From assembly GCA_027922465.2 (NCBI GenBank), contig BQMF02000167.1, positions 62,001 through 126,000 on the forward strand: a stretch of 64,000 bases of DNA, given 5' to 3'. The notes beneath the pieces were generated by a model. The model searched no databases, was not told where the DNA came from, and saw nothing but the letters and a program-made list of their open reading frames with translations. Source of the stretch: Turritopsis dohrnii. Its lineage: Eukaryota; Cnidaria; Hydrozoa; Anthoathecata; Oceaniidae. The position numbers were made by a program, and so were the translations under genes. Shown here one piece after another: positions 45,389 through 55,789 of this stretch. Positions within the stretch are counted from its first letter, which is position 1. Each line of letters starts with the position of its first letter.

Positions 45389-45505
45389 CTGTTTATTGAA
45401 CCCATGTTTTTCCTCAATAACAAAATTTGAATACAAACTCCATGGTAAGTTGGAAATTGTGCCAAACATATTAGCCAGAACAATAAATGTCAAAGACTGC
45501 AGAAT
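45389..45505 (-). CDS. ZMPSTE24: CAAX prenyl protease 1 (Ste24/ZMPSTE24) exon
   Basis: Exon of 117 bp (39 codons, phase 0) between CATTTCTTAG (acceptor) and AACAG|GTATTA (donor). It encodes [39 protein letters not shown]. The [20 protein letters not shown] string is one of the most conserved in Ste24/ZMPSTE24 and lies on the lumenal-chamber side of the protein. It joins in frame to TIAFYFKDLI at 36885 across the 8.5-kb intron. Upstream exons were not found to 64 kb. Confidence 0.95.
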
Positions 45506-46689
45506 CTAAGAAATGAAAGGCCTGCATATTTCAACAATAATTCTTGTTATAGTATTAAAAGGGGTGACACATTGAATTCATTTATTTCTTGCAAACATAC
45601 AAACATTGCATAACGTCACTTATAATCTAGAACAGAAGACACTACGGTATTTTAAATACTTAATTCCATCACTACCACTTCTAACTAAAACAATACCTCT
45701 TGTACAATGGCATTATTACAAAAACTATACATTAATGTACAAATTTAGTTTCATTTGACGATACTATAAGCAATCAAGAAAATTGAATTAGAAAAATTAC
45801 AATGAATCAAATGTTTGCTTAGATAAGTTTGGTCCAGTTTGGTAAAATTGCCCAATTGGAACTCAGAGTTCTGAATAGAGATCAATAGTTAATATATCAC
45901 CTCATATGAGCTGTCATACCCAAATTGTAAATTTAACAAGCCAGCAAAGAACCATAGAAATGGAATACCATCAAATAAAAGTATTATCTAAAGATAAAAT
46001 ATTCATTAATTAACAAGAAGCATTTAATATGAAACAGAAGATCTACAATATCTGCTGATAGACACTGCTACAATATGACATGAATAGCGAAAACAGATAT
46101 CATACAGCATAAGATTTTTTGAATGGGCATGGGACCCCCACTCCCACTCTTAATAAATGCTGGGCAGTAATAAAATTTTTCTAAGACAACAATAATTTTG
46201 ATTTTTATAATCAAAGTGAGGTTTCGTCTTACTACTGTTGTTTTAGTTTTACTAAGGTCTTACTAGATTTTTTAGTTTTAATTTAAACAACATCGATATC
46301 ATCTTACTCATCGTCTAATTTCAAAACTACTTCATCAGTTTTTGAACACAGATACAAGAAATAACATCTACGTTACAGTCATTGGGAAACGAAATATGGG
46401 AAGATGGACTTGTGGTGCTCGCACAAAATGTAGTCGAACAGTAAGAGTCCCTGATGAACAATTGTTGAAGATCAAAGAACAGCTTTCAACCTTAGAGTTC
46501 AAACATAGAGAAAATTTATAGATACCCACAACATAAACTACGTATTTTTTTATTCCTGATATAAGAAAGTAAAAATTTCAAATAAGTGCCCAGTGTCTCA
46601 AAGCAGTTTTTGATTAACTGCCCTCTTTTATAAGGTGGGCGCTTATTCAAGGGGGGGGCGCTTAATAAATACTGGGCTCTTAATCAGAT
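45506..46689. other. Host flank/intron, no further exon recognised
   Basis: AT-rich; presumably the next ZMPSTE24 intron. A plus-strand stretch at about 46360-46520 (IYVTVIGKRNMGRW) faintly recalls HIRAN-like proteins but is too short to call. Confidence 0.45.
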
Positions 46690-47480
46690 ATTTACTGTAA
46701 GCGTAATTATGCTAACATTAGCATAAGTATTAGGGAATAAAGATTACGCCATAAGAACTCTAAAATTTTGTTTTGGCATAAAACAAATTTAAAAACATTG
46801 AAAAAACAACAGAAAAAACTGTAAAACGTTCTTATTGAAATTTTTATTTTCATTGAATACGAAAGAGAAAAATTTTTATTGTCATAAACGTTAAAAGCGT
46901 TCTCTCTTCTGTATAACACCAGGTTCAACCTTGCTATCACACAGAAGTACACACTTCTTATAAGAAAGAAAGAAAAAGTTATTAATTTTTCTAAAGCCCA
47001 GTAAAAAGTTTAATTCAGTATGTTCCTTATACAAAAAACTATTATTAATTCTTGTGATCATAATTCATGTATAAGCTTTAGCCTTTTAGCCATTTTATCA
47101 AATGTTCAGTTTACAAATTATTTTTCAATAGTCGGCTGAGGCTTTCTTTTGGTTATTATAGCTACATTTACATCTTGCATTTACATCTTAAATTTGACAT
47201 GTTCAAAGAGTTGATAAAGAATGATAATCTTTTGTTTCAAACATGTCAATTGTCCTTTTGTCCATTGTATTTTTCACTGATGTTTGAAAACACTTCTGTT
47301 TACCTGGTTCTCATTCAGTTAAACTGTCCTCTTTAATTCTATTTTAAGTTGTTCGATGATTCCTTGTGGAAAATGTTCATCTTTGTTTTCATAAAGATGA
47401 ATGTTCTTATTTTTAGCGATTTTTATTGACTTCTGTAACTTTATTCTCCTAACATTTTCAGAAGAAGATTGGGACATATG
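46690..47480. repeat. FB9: decayed foldback element
   Basis: Gapped homology to the TTACGC-subfamily core: ttgtgatcataattcatg (47053), gtttacaaattatttttcaa (47108), tttacctggttctcattcag (47300), gttcgatgattccttgtgga (47350). A degenerate left arm at 46695-46760 keeps gcgtaattatgct and ttacgccataag. No GTGAC ends or duplications remain, so this copy is much older than FB4/FB7/FB10. Confidence 0.7.
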
Positions 47481-48265
47481 GAATGTAAGAGGATTTTATG
47501 CGTACAAAATTTTTTCTCAAAATTACGTCTCACAATTTTTGATGTATGCGTCTTTTAACAGTTTAGGGTGCTGGCAATAACTAATCTTTTGTTGCACCAC
47601 ACACAACATCAGTATAACATTTTTTCACACCTTTTGCGAAATTTTGTGCCTTTAAGGTAATCACTTATTATTAAGCTTTCCTAATGGAACAAGAGCCAGA
47701 TGGTGCAAAACGGTAGCAGCAAAATTACTTGTCACAAAAATGCTTTCAAAATTTCACTTGAAGTTCTAAAAAGTTTTGGAAAAGTTATTTTTTGAGATAT
47801 CTGACTGGTGGAAAACAGGCATAAACGATAAATTTGTTTAAAATTACTAGGTGTAAACAGGGTCTAATCATTAAACACCAGCAAATTAATTTATGAAAAG
47901 ACAAGAGAATGATATATGTATGAGTTGTTTATAACTTATGTTTTTCATATAAGAGCTAGCCTAGAAAAAAAAACATGCATTTCTTCGGAAAAAAATTGAA
48001 TCCAAAAATGAATTCAGACAGATAACTGCCTTTTTGAACTGGATTTTTGAAAGCCTTAATGTACAAAGACAGTGTGGATAGTGTTATTAGTTTTGTTTAG
48101 GAACTTGTTTTAAAAACAAGTACAATTTCATGGTAGCAGAAGGAGTAATTTGAAGAGGAGATTTAAAAAAAAATAAATTTGGTTTTGTAAATGTCTTGAG
48201 GATATCGTTGGTTACAAACTTGGAAATTGGAATTTGCACCCATTGTAAGAAACATTTTGAACATT
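47481..48265. other. No gene; contains a short dispersed repeat
   Basis: 47688-47723 matches the reverse complement of 4-40. Otherwise AT-rich without recognised features. It may include a 5' LTR of the downstream copia element, but no second LTR copy is available for comparison. Confidence 0.4.
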
Positions 48266-48500
48266 TTAAAGAAATGGTCCAGTGAAAATTTCTTTTTTCA
48301 AAAAATGCCATAAAATGATTCAGTACATTTAGATTGGCAGGAAAAAATTGATTTTATCGATTTTGGACCCTTATTTCCCTTAGAATTTTCCATCAAAGTT
48401 TTTATTAATTGTGGACCTTATGGACATCTTTAATTTGTGACGTCATTGGCGACACACTAGGATTTACATATATCAGTAAACATGATGTATATTTTTGAAA

Positions 48501-48666
48501 ATGTCTGCATTTAATGACGAGGAAAATGTTTTATCGTCTCAAAATGAAGACGAACCATCAGATGAAAACGAAGAACTTCGCAAGGGTAATATAGACAAGT
48601 TCTTCAAAGTTTTTAACAGCTTGTACTATTTTGAGGAATCTGCTATAAGTTTTGAAAAATTCAAAG
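48501..48666 (+). CDS. Acidic N-terminal exon of M2
   Basis: ATG at 48501 gives MSAFNDEENVLSSQNEDEPS, DENEELRKGNIDKFFKVFNS and LYYFEESAISFEKFK, ending on a donor AAG|GTACAT at 48667. It occupies the position of the ballast-type exon of M1 and is likewise Ser/Asp/Glu-rich, but no Cys cluster is present. Function is unknown; I place it as the partner gene of a THAP element by position only. Confidence 0.45.
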
Positions 48667-49037
48667 GTACATTTTTTATTTAAATTTTTCTTTGCAATAT
48701 TTAGTTTTCTTATGATTCGTTTTCCATTTACTTCGTTTTACTTTCACTTTAGTTTACTTATTATTACTTTATCATATGTCTTGTGACACTTAAGAAAAAT
48801 CTCGTCAGCATTAACTTCACCTCTTTGTTATTATTCACTTATTTTCTTCCATTACTACTCACTATTCATGTAAAGGCGTCAGGTGTTCAACATTTTTTAA
48901 TGTTTAAGTTTTGCCAGTTATACCATGTAAAGCATCCTCAATAATACTTATTATAATGATTCAATTATATTAATTGGGAAAACGTTCTTTAAAAAATATT
49001 TCTTTCACTGTCGATGTTTTGATTTATTGATGCTTAC

Positions 49038-49215
49038 CTTCAAATCTCGTTCAAAACAATCTTTGGTAAAGTGTAAATGACACACTCGCATGTTTTCTTC
49101 TTTTGCTGGTTATTCCATTTAAGGTTGGTTAACCAACCTTTTCTCAATACTTTATTGTTAGCAAATTCGTAAAATGAAACATCACCCTTGCGCCTTTACA
49201 TCGGGGCTTGTTATA
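49038..49215 (-). pseudogene. THAP exon relic of M2
   Basis: Minus-strand reading gives KGDVSFYEFANNKVLRKGWL, TNLKWNNQQKKK, then after a one-base shift NMRVCHLHFTKDCFERDLK and a donor AAG|GTAAGC at 49038. It has the FYEF element, the Trp and C-x-x-H-F ... CFERDL of a THAP finger. The upstream Cys region (near 49200) is degraded. Confidence 0.65.
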
Positions 49216-49587
49216 CTTTTGCAGTACACAGCAGCACAGTATAAACCTTAATAAGTAAATACCAGCAAAAAATATTCTTTTCTTTTAACTATTTCTAACT
49301 ATTTTCATAAATTTCCAATTGAAAATGGGAAAGAAAAAAATTTTTCACGTATGATTTCAATGCTTATTTAATACAGCTGTCTCGCTAATGATATCACGCA
49401 TGGAAGTCGGCATAAAAATCTTATTTATAACCGTTAATTACTCATGAAACAAAACATTTGAAAAAGTAAAAATACTTTTCTGTAGCTAATTTTTGTATGC
49501 AGAATTCAAATATCTGTATAAAAATTTCACTGGACCATTCCTTTAACTGGTGGTTGGTAAGAGAAATTTGATTCTATTACTTTGAAA

Positions 49588-50290
49588 ATGGCAACTAATA
49601 CAGTTACAATCGGACAGAAATATGGACTTCCACCATTCTCAGAAGAAGCTGATTTTGAGCATTGGATTCATGAGATGGAGAAGTGGCAGGTAGTGACAGA
49701 CCTCAATAAGGCTAAACAAGGACCTGCATTGTACCTAAGTCTGAATGCCAAAATATGTCAACAGTGTGAATGACTTTTGAAGGAGGAATTGAATCAGGAT
49801 GATGGTCTCGATAAACTCTTAACAAAACTGAGAGAATTGTATGTGGTCACAGAAGACCAGGCTATGTAAAAGCTTATGAAAAATTGAAACATACCAAAGA
49901 TCGAGTACGATGCCTATGTCTGATTACATAAATGAATTCGAACAGTTGAATCAAAAATAGATTTCATACGACATGCAATTACCTTCACCTGTCCTTGCGT
50001 ATCATACGATGCCATGAAGAAACAAATCAAAGCAACTTATGATGTTTGTGCGGAGCAGAAAGATGATAAAGATGAGGCAGGTTCTACAATCAAAGTTGAA
50101 GTTGACGCTATAGAGTGAATTACAGAGGCAACTACTAAGGAAATCGTGGAGGAAATTATCAAGGGGGCTACCATCATGGTAATAACCACTGATTTGGAAG
50201 TAACAAGTCGAGCAAAGGAAAGAATCCATTTGACAGCCAAGGACGCAGAACAAGATGTATTTTATGTGAATCGATCAACCATTACGTTAA
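49588..50290 (+). pseudogene. Copia gag, interrupted inside its zinc knuckle
   Basis: ATG at 49588 gives MATNTVTIGQKYGLPPFSEE, ADFEHWIHEMEKWQVVTDLN, KAKQGPALYLSL. This is the copia gag pattern PPF-x-E-x-DFxxW-x-x-E-x-W ... KQGPAxYLSL; DDGLDKLLTKLRELY follows in frame after a stop near 49771. A Gly/Asn-rich nucleocapsid region (about 50120-50240) precedes the CCHC knuckle, begun by RCILCESINHYV at 50253-50288. M5 inserts in TTAA at 50287-50290 between the His and the last Cys. The knuckle ends at 52470-52476. Several stops also occur. Gag would package the element's RNA. Confidence 0.75.
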
Positions 50291-52465
50291 AGGGATCCCA
50301 AGGTCGTAATATAAATTAATGCTATTTAAAAGAATGATAGCCAAAAATAACGTTAATTAAAATTTTTGCTCTTGTAATTTATCTGAAGTCCAGCATTACT
50401 CGATTCAAAACACGTTTTTTTACGTGCTCTTCGTCCGCCATTATTTTTAACTTGAACTCTATTTTCAACTCTATGCGCCAGTCCCCTTAGCCGAATTTGT
50501 AGTTGTGACGTATCATTTGAGTAACGGCTCGCATAGAAATGTCTGTGACATCATACCAAAAGAGCCAGTAAAACAACAAAATAAAAACGAGCAAATCAAA
50601 TGATGAATGAGAAGATGTTGGGAATGTAGAAGATGATTTTATCTACCAACTAAACGATTTAAATATCCAACAAATTATCGCGTTTAAGTAGCGACATGAA
50701 TCTCTGTTGTCAAAGTTCCCATTATTGCCGTTTCCCATTGCATGTCTGCAGATCGGGAATGTCTATGCTGTACAAAGATTGATGAAATAAATTACAAAAC
50801 TTTTTCTGAACATAAAAATTTATTTTTCTTCGTCACAAAACATTACTTTTCTTCTTTGAAATAAATCCAAATGTGAAATATTTTATTGATATGTCACCTG
50901 TTGTAATCTAAAAATCATCAAAGTACTTTGTGCATATTATTTGATAAACTCTCCATCCTACTGTCATTTATATAATTCTTTCTTTTAAGGCGAATCTCTA
51001 CTAGACAAAAAATGTCTTTGTAGACATGGTTTGTACTTTCAATCTTACGTTCAATCTTCCCCGCGACATCATTCGAAGGAGGGGCGGAAACAACCGCCCG
51101 CCGCAGCATTTTCGGCTACTTTTGCGGGCAGAAACTTTCGCGTGTCAAAAAAACCCGCGAAAGTTATGGAATAAACTTTCGCGTTTCGCAGATTTTGGAT
51201 CTAATTTCGGGGAAAAAAACTTTCGCGAAACGAAGGAAAAGTTTATTTTCGCGTGAAAAAACTTTAGCGAATGAGCAAAAAAGAAACCAAATTTTTATAA
51301 TTTTTCTTTTCTAAAAGTAATAAACTACAACTAATTTTCTTCAACTTCCCACTCAGAATCGGTTTCGTCATCGGTTTCTTCACGAAAAAACTTTCGTGTT
51401 TTGCTGTTTTGAAATTTCTGCTCTTAAGGTAGTCGAGATTCAGCTTTAGACTTAAAGTTTATAACTGAGCATGATGGTTTCCAGGCAACATGCTTGATTA
51501 AGGATGTTTTATTCTGTATCATGGATGATATTCCGTTATCGTTTCTACGATACACTTGTTTCATTTAGTCCACATCAATGTTTCAAAACCTAATAGAAAG
51601 AAAGAAGAGTAAAAATAGTGAAATTACAAAATGAAGATTAAACATGGAGGAGGGAGAATACCACACAGTGGGTATAAAGACTTACTTCGGATTGTTGTGC
51701 TTTATACGATCGATCTACTGACGTTCTTGGATTCCCCATGTTCTGATATGTACATATTGACATGTTAATAAAGTTATTGATTAACTTATTTATTCGTTGC
51801 TTTGTTGACGGAGAATATTTCAACCGCATGTCATGACTTTTATCAAAACAAATTTCTTCGAAATGGTGTGAAAGGAATATATTTATTTCGTTCGGCAGGT
51901 TACGACGTATTTTTTGAAGCCGAAGAAAAGCATGAAAAGATATTTTACTATTATTACTCGATTGATTATTAGTTATGAGAAACACAGTGAGGCGCATTTT
52001 CGACTATGATTTCTTCACGACTAATATTCAATCTATTACATGGAATATTTATTTGCTTTTTTAATAACAGGTTGCATCACCTTTTTTTATTATCTTTCAC
52101 TTTTTGTACATTATGAAACTCTGGAATTTTACGTATAAAAACCGAGTTATAAATCGCTCACTTTTATTGTGAAAATTTCTTAGTGAAAGCAAGTGTTGTA
52201 TTTACATTGATAAAAGACATATTTCAATGCTACTCAAATCATACGTCACAAAATTTTAAACAATGGAAAAAGTCTGGGCGCTAGAGATTAAAAATACTAC
52301 GAAGAAGAAGGTTTTTAAAAAGTTTTAAAGCATGCAGAAAAAATATTTATAACGTGATTATCTCACGATCTAAAAAACGTTTGAAAAAACTGAAACAAGA
52401 GTTGCTACTTCATTTTTTAAGATAAACAGTGTTATTTGAATAATCTATTAGACCTTGGGATCCCT
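50291..52465. mobile_element. M5: TTAA-site THAP-like element inside copia gag
   Basis: Ends AGGGATCCCAAGGTC as in M4, flanked by TTAA (50287-50290, 52466-52469). Removing it and one TTAA restores the gag frame. It has a left plus-strand acidic block at about 50605-50690 (NVEDDFIYQLNDLNIQQ) and a right minus-strand THAP-like exon (51686-51997). It lacks FB8 at about 50888-50893. At 2.2 kb it is the uninterrupted form of M4. Confidence 0.9.
51686..51997 (-). CDS. THAP-like exon of M5 (zinc ligands replaced)
   Basis: ATG at 51997 opens 104 codons that run without a stop to a consensus donor GAA|GTAAGT at 51686. It reads MRLTVFLITNNQSSNNSKIS, FHAFLRLQKIRRNLPNEINI, FLSHHFEEICFDKSHDMRLK, YSPSTKQRINKLINNFINMS and on to TSVDRSYKAQQSE. 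Compared with the M3 THAP domain, Cys4 and Cys9 are both Thr and the Cys before the conserved His is Leu; the H-F-x-E-x-CF stretch is kept. The family Trp is Arg here but Trp in M4. An open exon ending exactly on a donor suggests it was coding when the element moved. It may fold like THAP without zinc, or be derived from one by mutation. Confidence 0.5.
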
Positions 52466-52936
52466 TTAAAGACTGCCCTGATAAGGTAGAGAAGAAAAAA
52501 GAGGTTCATGTTCAAACCAGTCTTCTCATTATGAGGTGCGCGATCGCGCTAGCGCTCGCAATAGCGCTCCTAAAGCTAGCTCAGACGCGCTTTTAATGGC
52601 GCACGTAAATAGTCATTGTTAAAACTTTTAAAACTTTTTAAAAAAGCCTTTATCACTGAATATTTTTTGTTCCTTTCATCTCCGTTTAAAACGAGTCTAA
52701 TAATGTGTAATGAAAATAATAATGAACTACATGTTTCTAGTTTGAAACGTGCAGGTGGTATTGCATAATCATCTTGTTTAAATGAATGAACTGCTTGAAG
52801 CATCAACGATGGAGAAACCATGAGGCTTTTCAATAGAATTTCCGATGAAAGATTTCAATGCAATGACATCGTTTTTATTTTGTACAAAACACAAGTTTTG
52901 ATTCTTCGAATGTACATTTCGTTACTTTGTATCAAC

Positions 52937-53163
52937 ATGGCAGGAAACAAAGTTACGTTAACAACGTTCAACAAATGGTCATTAAATCATATTATTGGAA
53001 ACGAAACTGTTGAATTAAATGACACAAAATACGTTAATTTCGTTTGGTGCAAACTGTGTGCCAAGAATAAAGCATGTATTTTACAGCACCCTTCAATCAA
53101 AGGTGCTTCAAAAGTTGCCGCAGAGACATTCATCAAAGGCACAAACTTTGTTTCAAAACACAC
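52937..53163 (+). CDS. hAT-B exon 1, BED-like zinc finger
   Basis: ATG at 52937: MAGNKVTLTTFNKWSLNHII, TKYVNFVWCKLCAKNKACIL, GASKVAAETFIKGTNFVSKH. The exon ends ACACACG|GTTTGT at 53163. The next exon (after TTATTTTAG at 53241) supplies HLKSKCHD, completing a C-x2-C ... H-x4-C finger. The frame is open and it is close to hAT-A exon 1 (FNKW, FVxCKLCAxNK, HxSIKGAxK). Confidence 0.8.
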
Positions 53164-53241
53164 GGTTTGTTAATTTTATGGGTTTGCCTTAAAACGGGTC
53201 AAGATAGACATTGGCAAAAATATTACTGCTATTATTTTAGG

Positions 53242-55615
53242 TTGAAAGGCATTTGAAAAGCAAATGCCATGACATTGCTATTGATATGGAAAGAACAAAA
53301 GGAAATGAATCTGACGTAGTCACTGTAAATGTTGTTGGTCCGAAACAAGCGCAAGTGGATACTTTGACAAAGAAGTCAGCAAAATTAGCGTACACTTGAA
53401 TGATGAACACTGCATATGCTCTTGCCTTAAACCCAACTATGCCACTTCACTATTTTGAAACTTTGATCAATATTCAAAGTTCAAATGGAGTCCGTTTCAT
53501 TGCTGGTAAGTTGTTTAAACATCTTTGATGTATATATAGCATTGATTCCAACACACTAATAAGTGTTTATGATTTAGGAAATCACAACGGAAGAACAGCT
53601 CGTGAATTGTTATTGGCAATTCAGGAAGCGATTTTCCAGAACATAAAAACCCACCTGAACAATGCATCCTCTTTTTCGTTAATGACCGATGGATCACAAG
53701 CACGTAAGACGGGTGATGATAAGGAACTCATGATGGTTCGTTTATCTTGTAATGGTAAGTGTTCGTTATTATTTGTGGTGAACATTTTCTTATATATAAA
53801 TAATCTTCAGTGTATATAAATTAATACTAATTAATAATTTTAAGATATTCCATGTGACGTATTTTTACATTAGAATTCACATATAGTTTTATAAATCTCT
53901 TTCTATCTTTAGGTGTTCTGACGTACTTTGTCGTAGCCCTCCAAGAAATGTCAAAATTTGGCGGTACTGGCTCAGCAGCTATCAAATAAGCTATCGACTC
54001 AGTGTTTAAAGAAGGAGGTCATCTAGCCGATGAAGATTTTTTGACCAAACTTGTTTCCTGCACAACAGACGGTGCTAACGTAAATTTTGGTCGCAAAGAA
54101 GGCCTTCTCCAGAAACTTATAGACGATGGAAGAAAGTGGTTGGTGAAAATTCATTGTGTCAATCACAGAGTCGAACTTGCTGTAAAAAAGGCCTTTGAAA
54201 ATTCTAAGTTTCAATTGGTTGACAAACAGTACATTGGAATATTTAATATTTAACCTCCTCAAACCTCGGGAGCTATTAAAAGTGACATCAAGGAAGCTGC
54301 AAAAGCACTGGATATTTCATTTTATGTCCTGCCGAAAATAACAGGCACTAGATTTATTCCCCATCGTAGAAAGGCCTACACACGCTTTTTGAACATGTGG
54401 CCTGCCATAATCACCGGATTAGACAACGCATTGGCTCTTCGTCCCAGTATGAAAGATGAAACAAAAGCAAAGATTACAGGGTTCCTCAAGCAGCTTCGAA
54501 GTTACGAATTCCTGACTTTAACGTGTTCATACCTGGATGTCTTGGAAAAGATCACACCATGTTCACTGATATTCGAAAGAAATAACCTTCTTCCCACTGA
54601 AATTCAACCTGCACTTAACATTGCTTATTTAGAATTGGAGGATATGGTAGAAAGCGCGGGAACTGAGGGAGAAATGCTTGATAGCCACTTATCAAGATTT
54701 CAGTATGATGATATTGACGAGAATGGTAGTGGGGATGTTGTGCGTTTAACTTCCTCATTTGTGAAATTCAATCATATGCTTAAAACTCCAGCAAATCGCG
54801 AAACTAACACCGTACAGTTGGGAGACTTCACTCGTGTTAACGACGCATCACGACAGAAGGCTTCAAGCGTCAAAAAAGAGTTAGGTCCATCCGTTATAGA
54901 ACTTTTGAAAGAAAGGTTTATTTCTTTTCAAGAGCCATTTTTTCAAAGCATGAAGTGGTTTGATCCTAAAAACTGGGAATCTACGCCAAGCTATGGTGTT
55001 GATCAAATTGAATATCTTGTGGATCACTTCCAAATACCACTGTCACACACCAAATTTAATAACAATGACCATTAATCCATTAACCATTGGTGAATGGAGG
55101 CGTTTCAGAAATCACATGAGAGCCCATTACCGTGATGATTTGGTAGCAGATAAAATCTCACCATTGCAGATATGGGAGAAGGTTTTGCTCTACAAGAAAA
55201 GAGAGTTTCCTAACATCCCTTTATTAGCTGAAATATTGATGTCTCTCTCAGGTTCGAATTCAGCAGTGGAGAGATCATTCAGCATGCTAACCGCCATATT
55301 AACAAATAGAAGACTACGCATGTCACATAGCACTTTAGAGATGCTGTTGTAAGAGATGTAGCGATAAAAATTGGAGCGAGGAAGAAAAGGAAGATTTAAT
55401 TCAGCTAGCAGTAGAAATATTCATGAAAAAACAACGGAAGTTAAAACTAGATGGAGAAGATAATGAACCAAAACGAATTAAAAAGAACACCACGGAGGAG
55501 TCTGGGAGTGACGATGACGATGATGAAGTGCCTTCAAGTACAGAAGAAATAGAGGAAAGAGGTTGTAGCTGAAGATGAAGACATGAATATTGATGAAGAC
55601 TATTAGTCTTGCATA
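53242..55615 (+). pseudogene. hAT-B transposase, remaining exons
   Basis: ERHLKSKCHDIAIDME and YALALNPTMPLHYFETLINI to FIAGK-donor (about 53508); GNHNGRTARELLLAIQEAIF and SLMTDGSQARKTGDDKELMM (catalytic Asp in TDGSQAR) to a GTAAGT donor at 53756; then FLTKLVSCTTDGANVNFGRK, KWLVKIHCVNHRVELAVKKA, LRSYEFLTLTCSYLDVLEKI and the dimerisation block LSGSNSAVERSFSMLTAILT (55240-55300). An acidic tail ends at about 55605. Stops at about 53398, 53990, 54251, 55073 and 55350 and a frameshift around 54255 disable it. Length and motif order are those of a full hAT transposase. Confidence 0.8.
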
Positions 55616-55724
55616 ATCTATCGTTGTCAGTCTGTATTTCGTTAATGATCTAACTTTTTAAAAAATTTACATGTTATTGACTTTAGGACACCCGTGGTGG
55701 AGTAAAGTATTTAAAATACCCGTG

Positions 55725-55731
55725 CTTTCTC

Positions 55732-55770
<39 letters not shown>
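55725..55770 (+). repeat. (ACT)n microsatellite
   Basis: About 13 tandem act/cta units between ctttctcct and ccaagttatg. Confidence 0.9.
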
Positions 55771-55789
55771 CAAGTTATGAATGTTTTCG

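Larger units (their letters stand above)
48270..49542. mobile_element. M2: TTAA-site THAP element
   Basis: Inverted ends AGAAATGGTCCAGTGAAAATT and complement of AGGAATGGTCCAGTGAAATTT are flanked by TTAA (48266-48269, 49543-49546). A TGACGTCA palindrome lies at 48438-48445, as in M1. A plus-strand acidic exon (48501-48666) is at the left and a minus-strand THAP relic (49038-49215) at the right: the M1 plan at 1.3 kb. Non-autonomous. Confidence 0.8.
52477..55615 (+). mobile_element. hAT-B: hAT transposon, related to hAT-A
   Basis: Exons: 52937-53163 (BED-like finger), 53242-53511, 53579-53756, 53914-55610, matching hAT-A in order and sequence. It sits in the copia element after gag (about 52520). 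Boundaries are approximate because terminal repeats were not recognised. This is the more complete hAT copy, but it has several stops and shifts. Confidence 0.75.

Noticed and set aside
46360..46520. Second HIRAN-like gene (IYVTVIGKRNMGRW)
   Set aside because: Only a short stretch matches and the rest of the domain cannot be found nearby.
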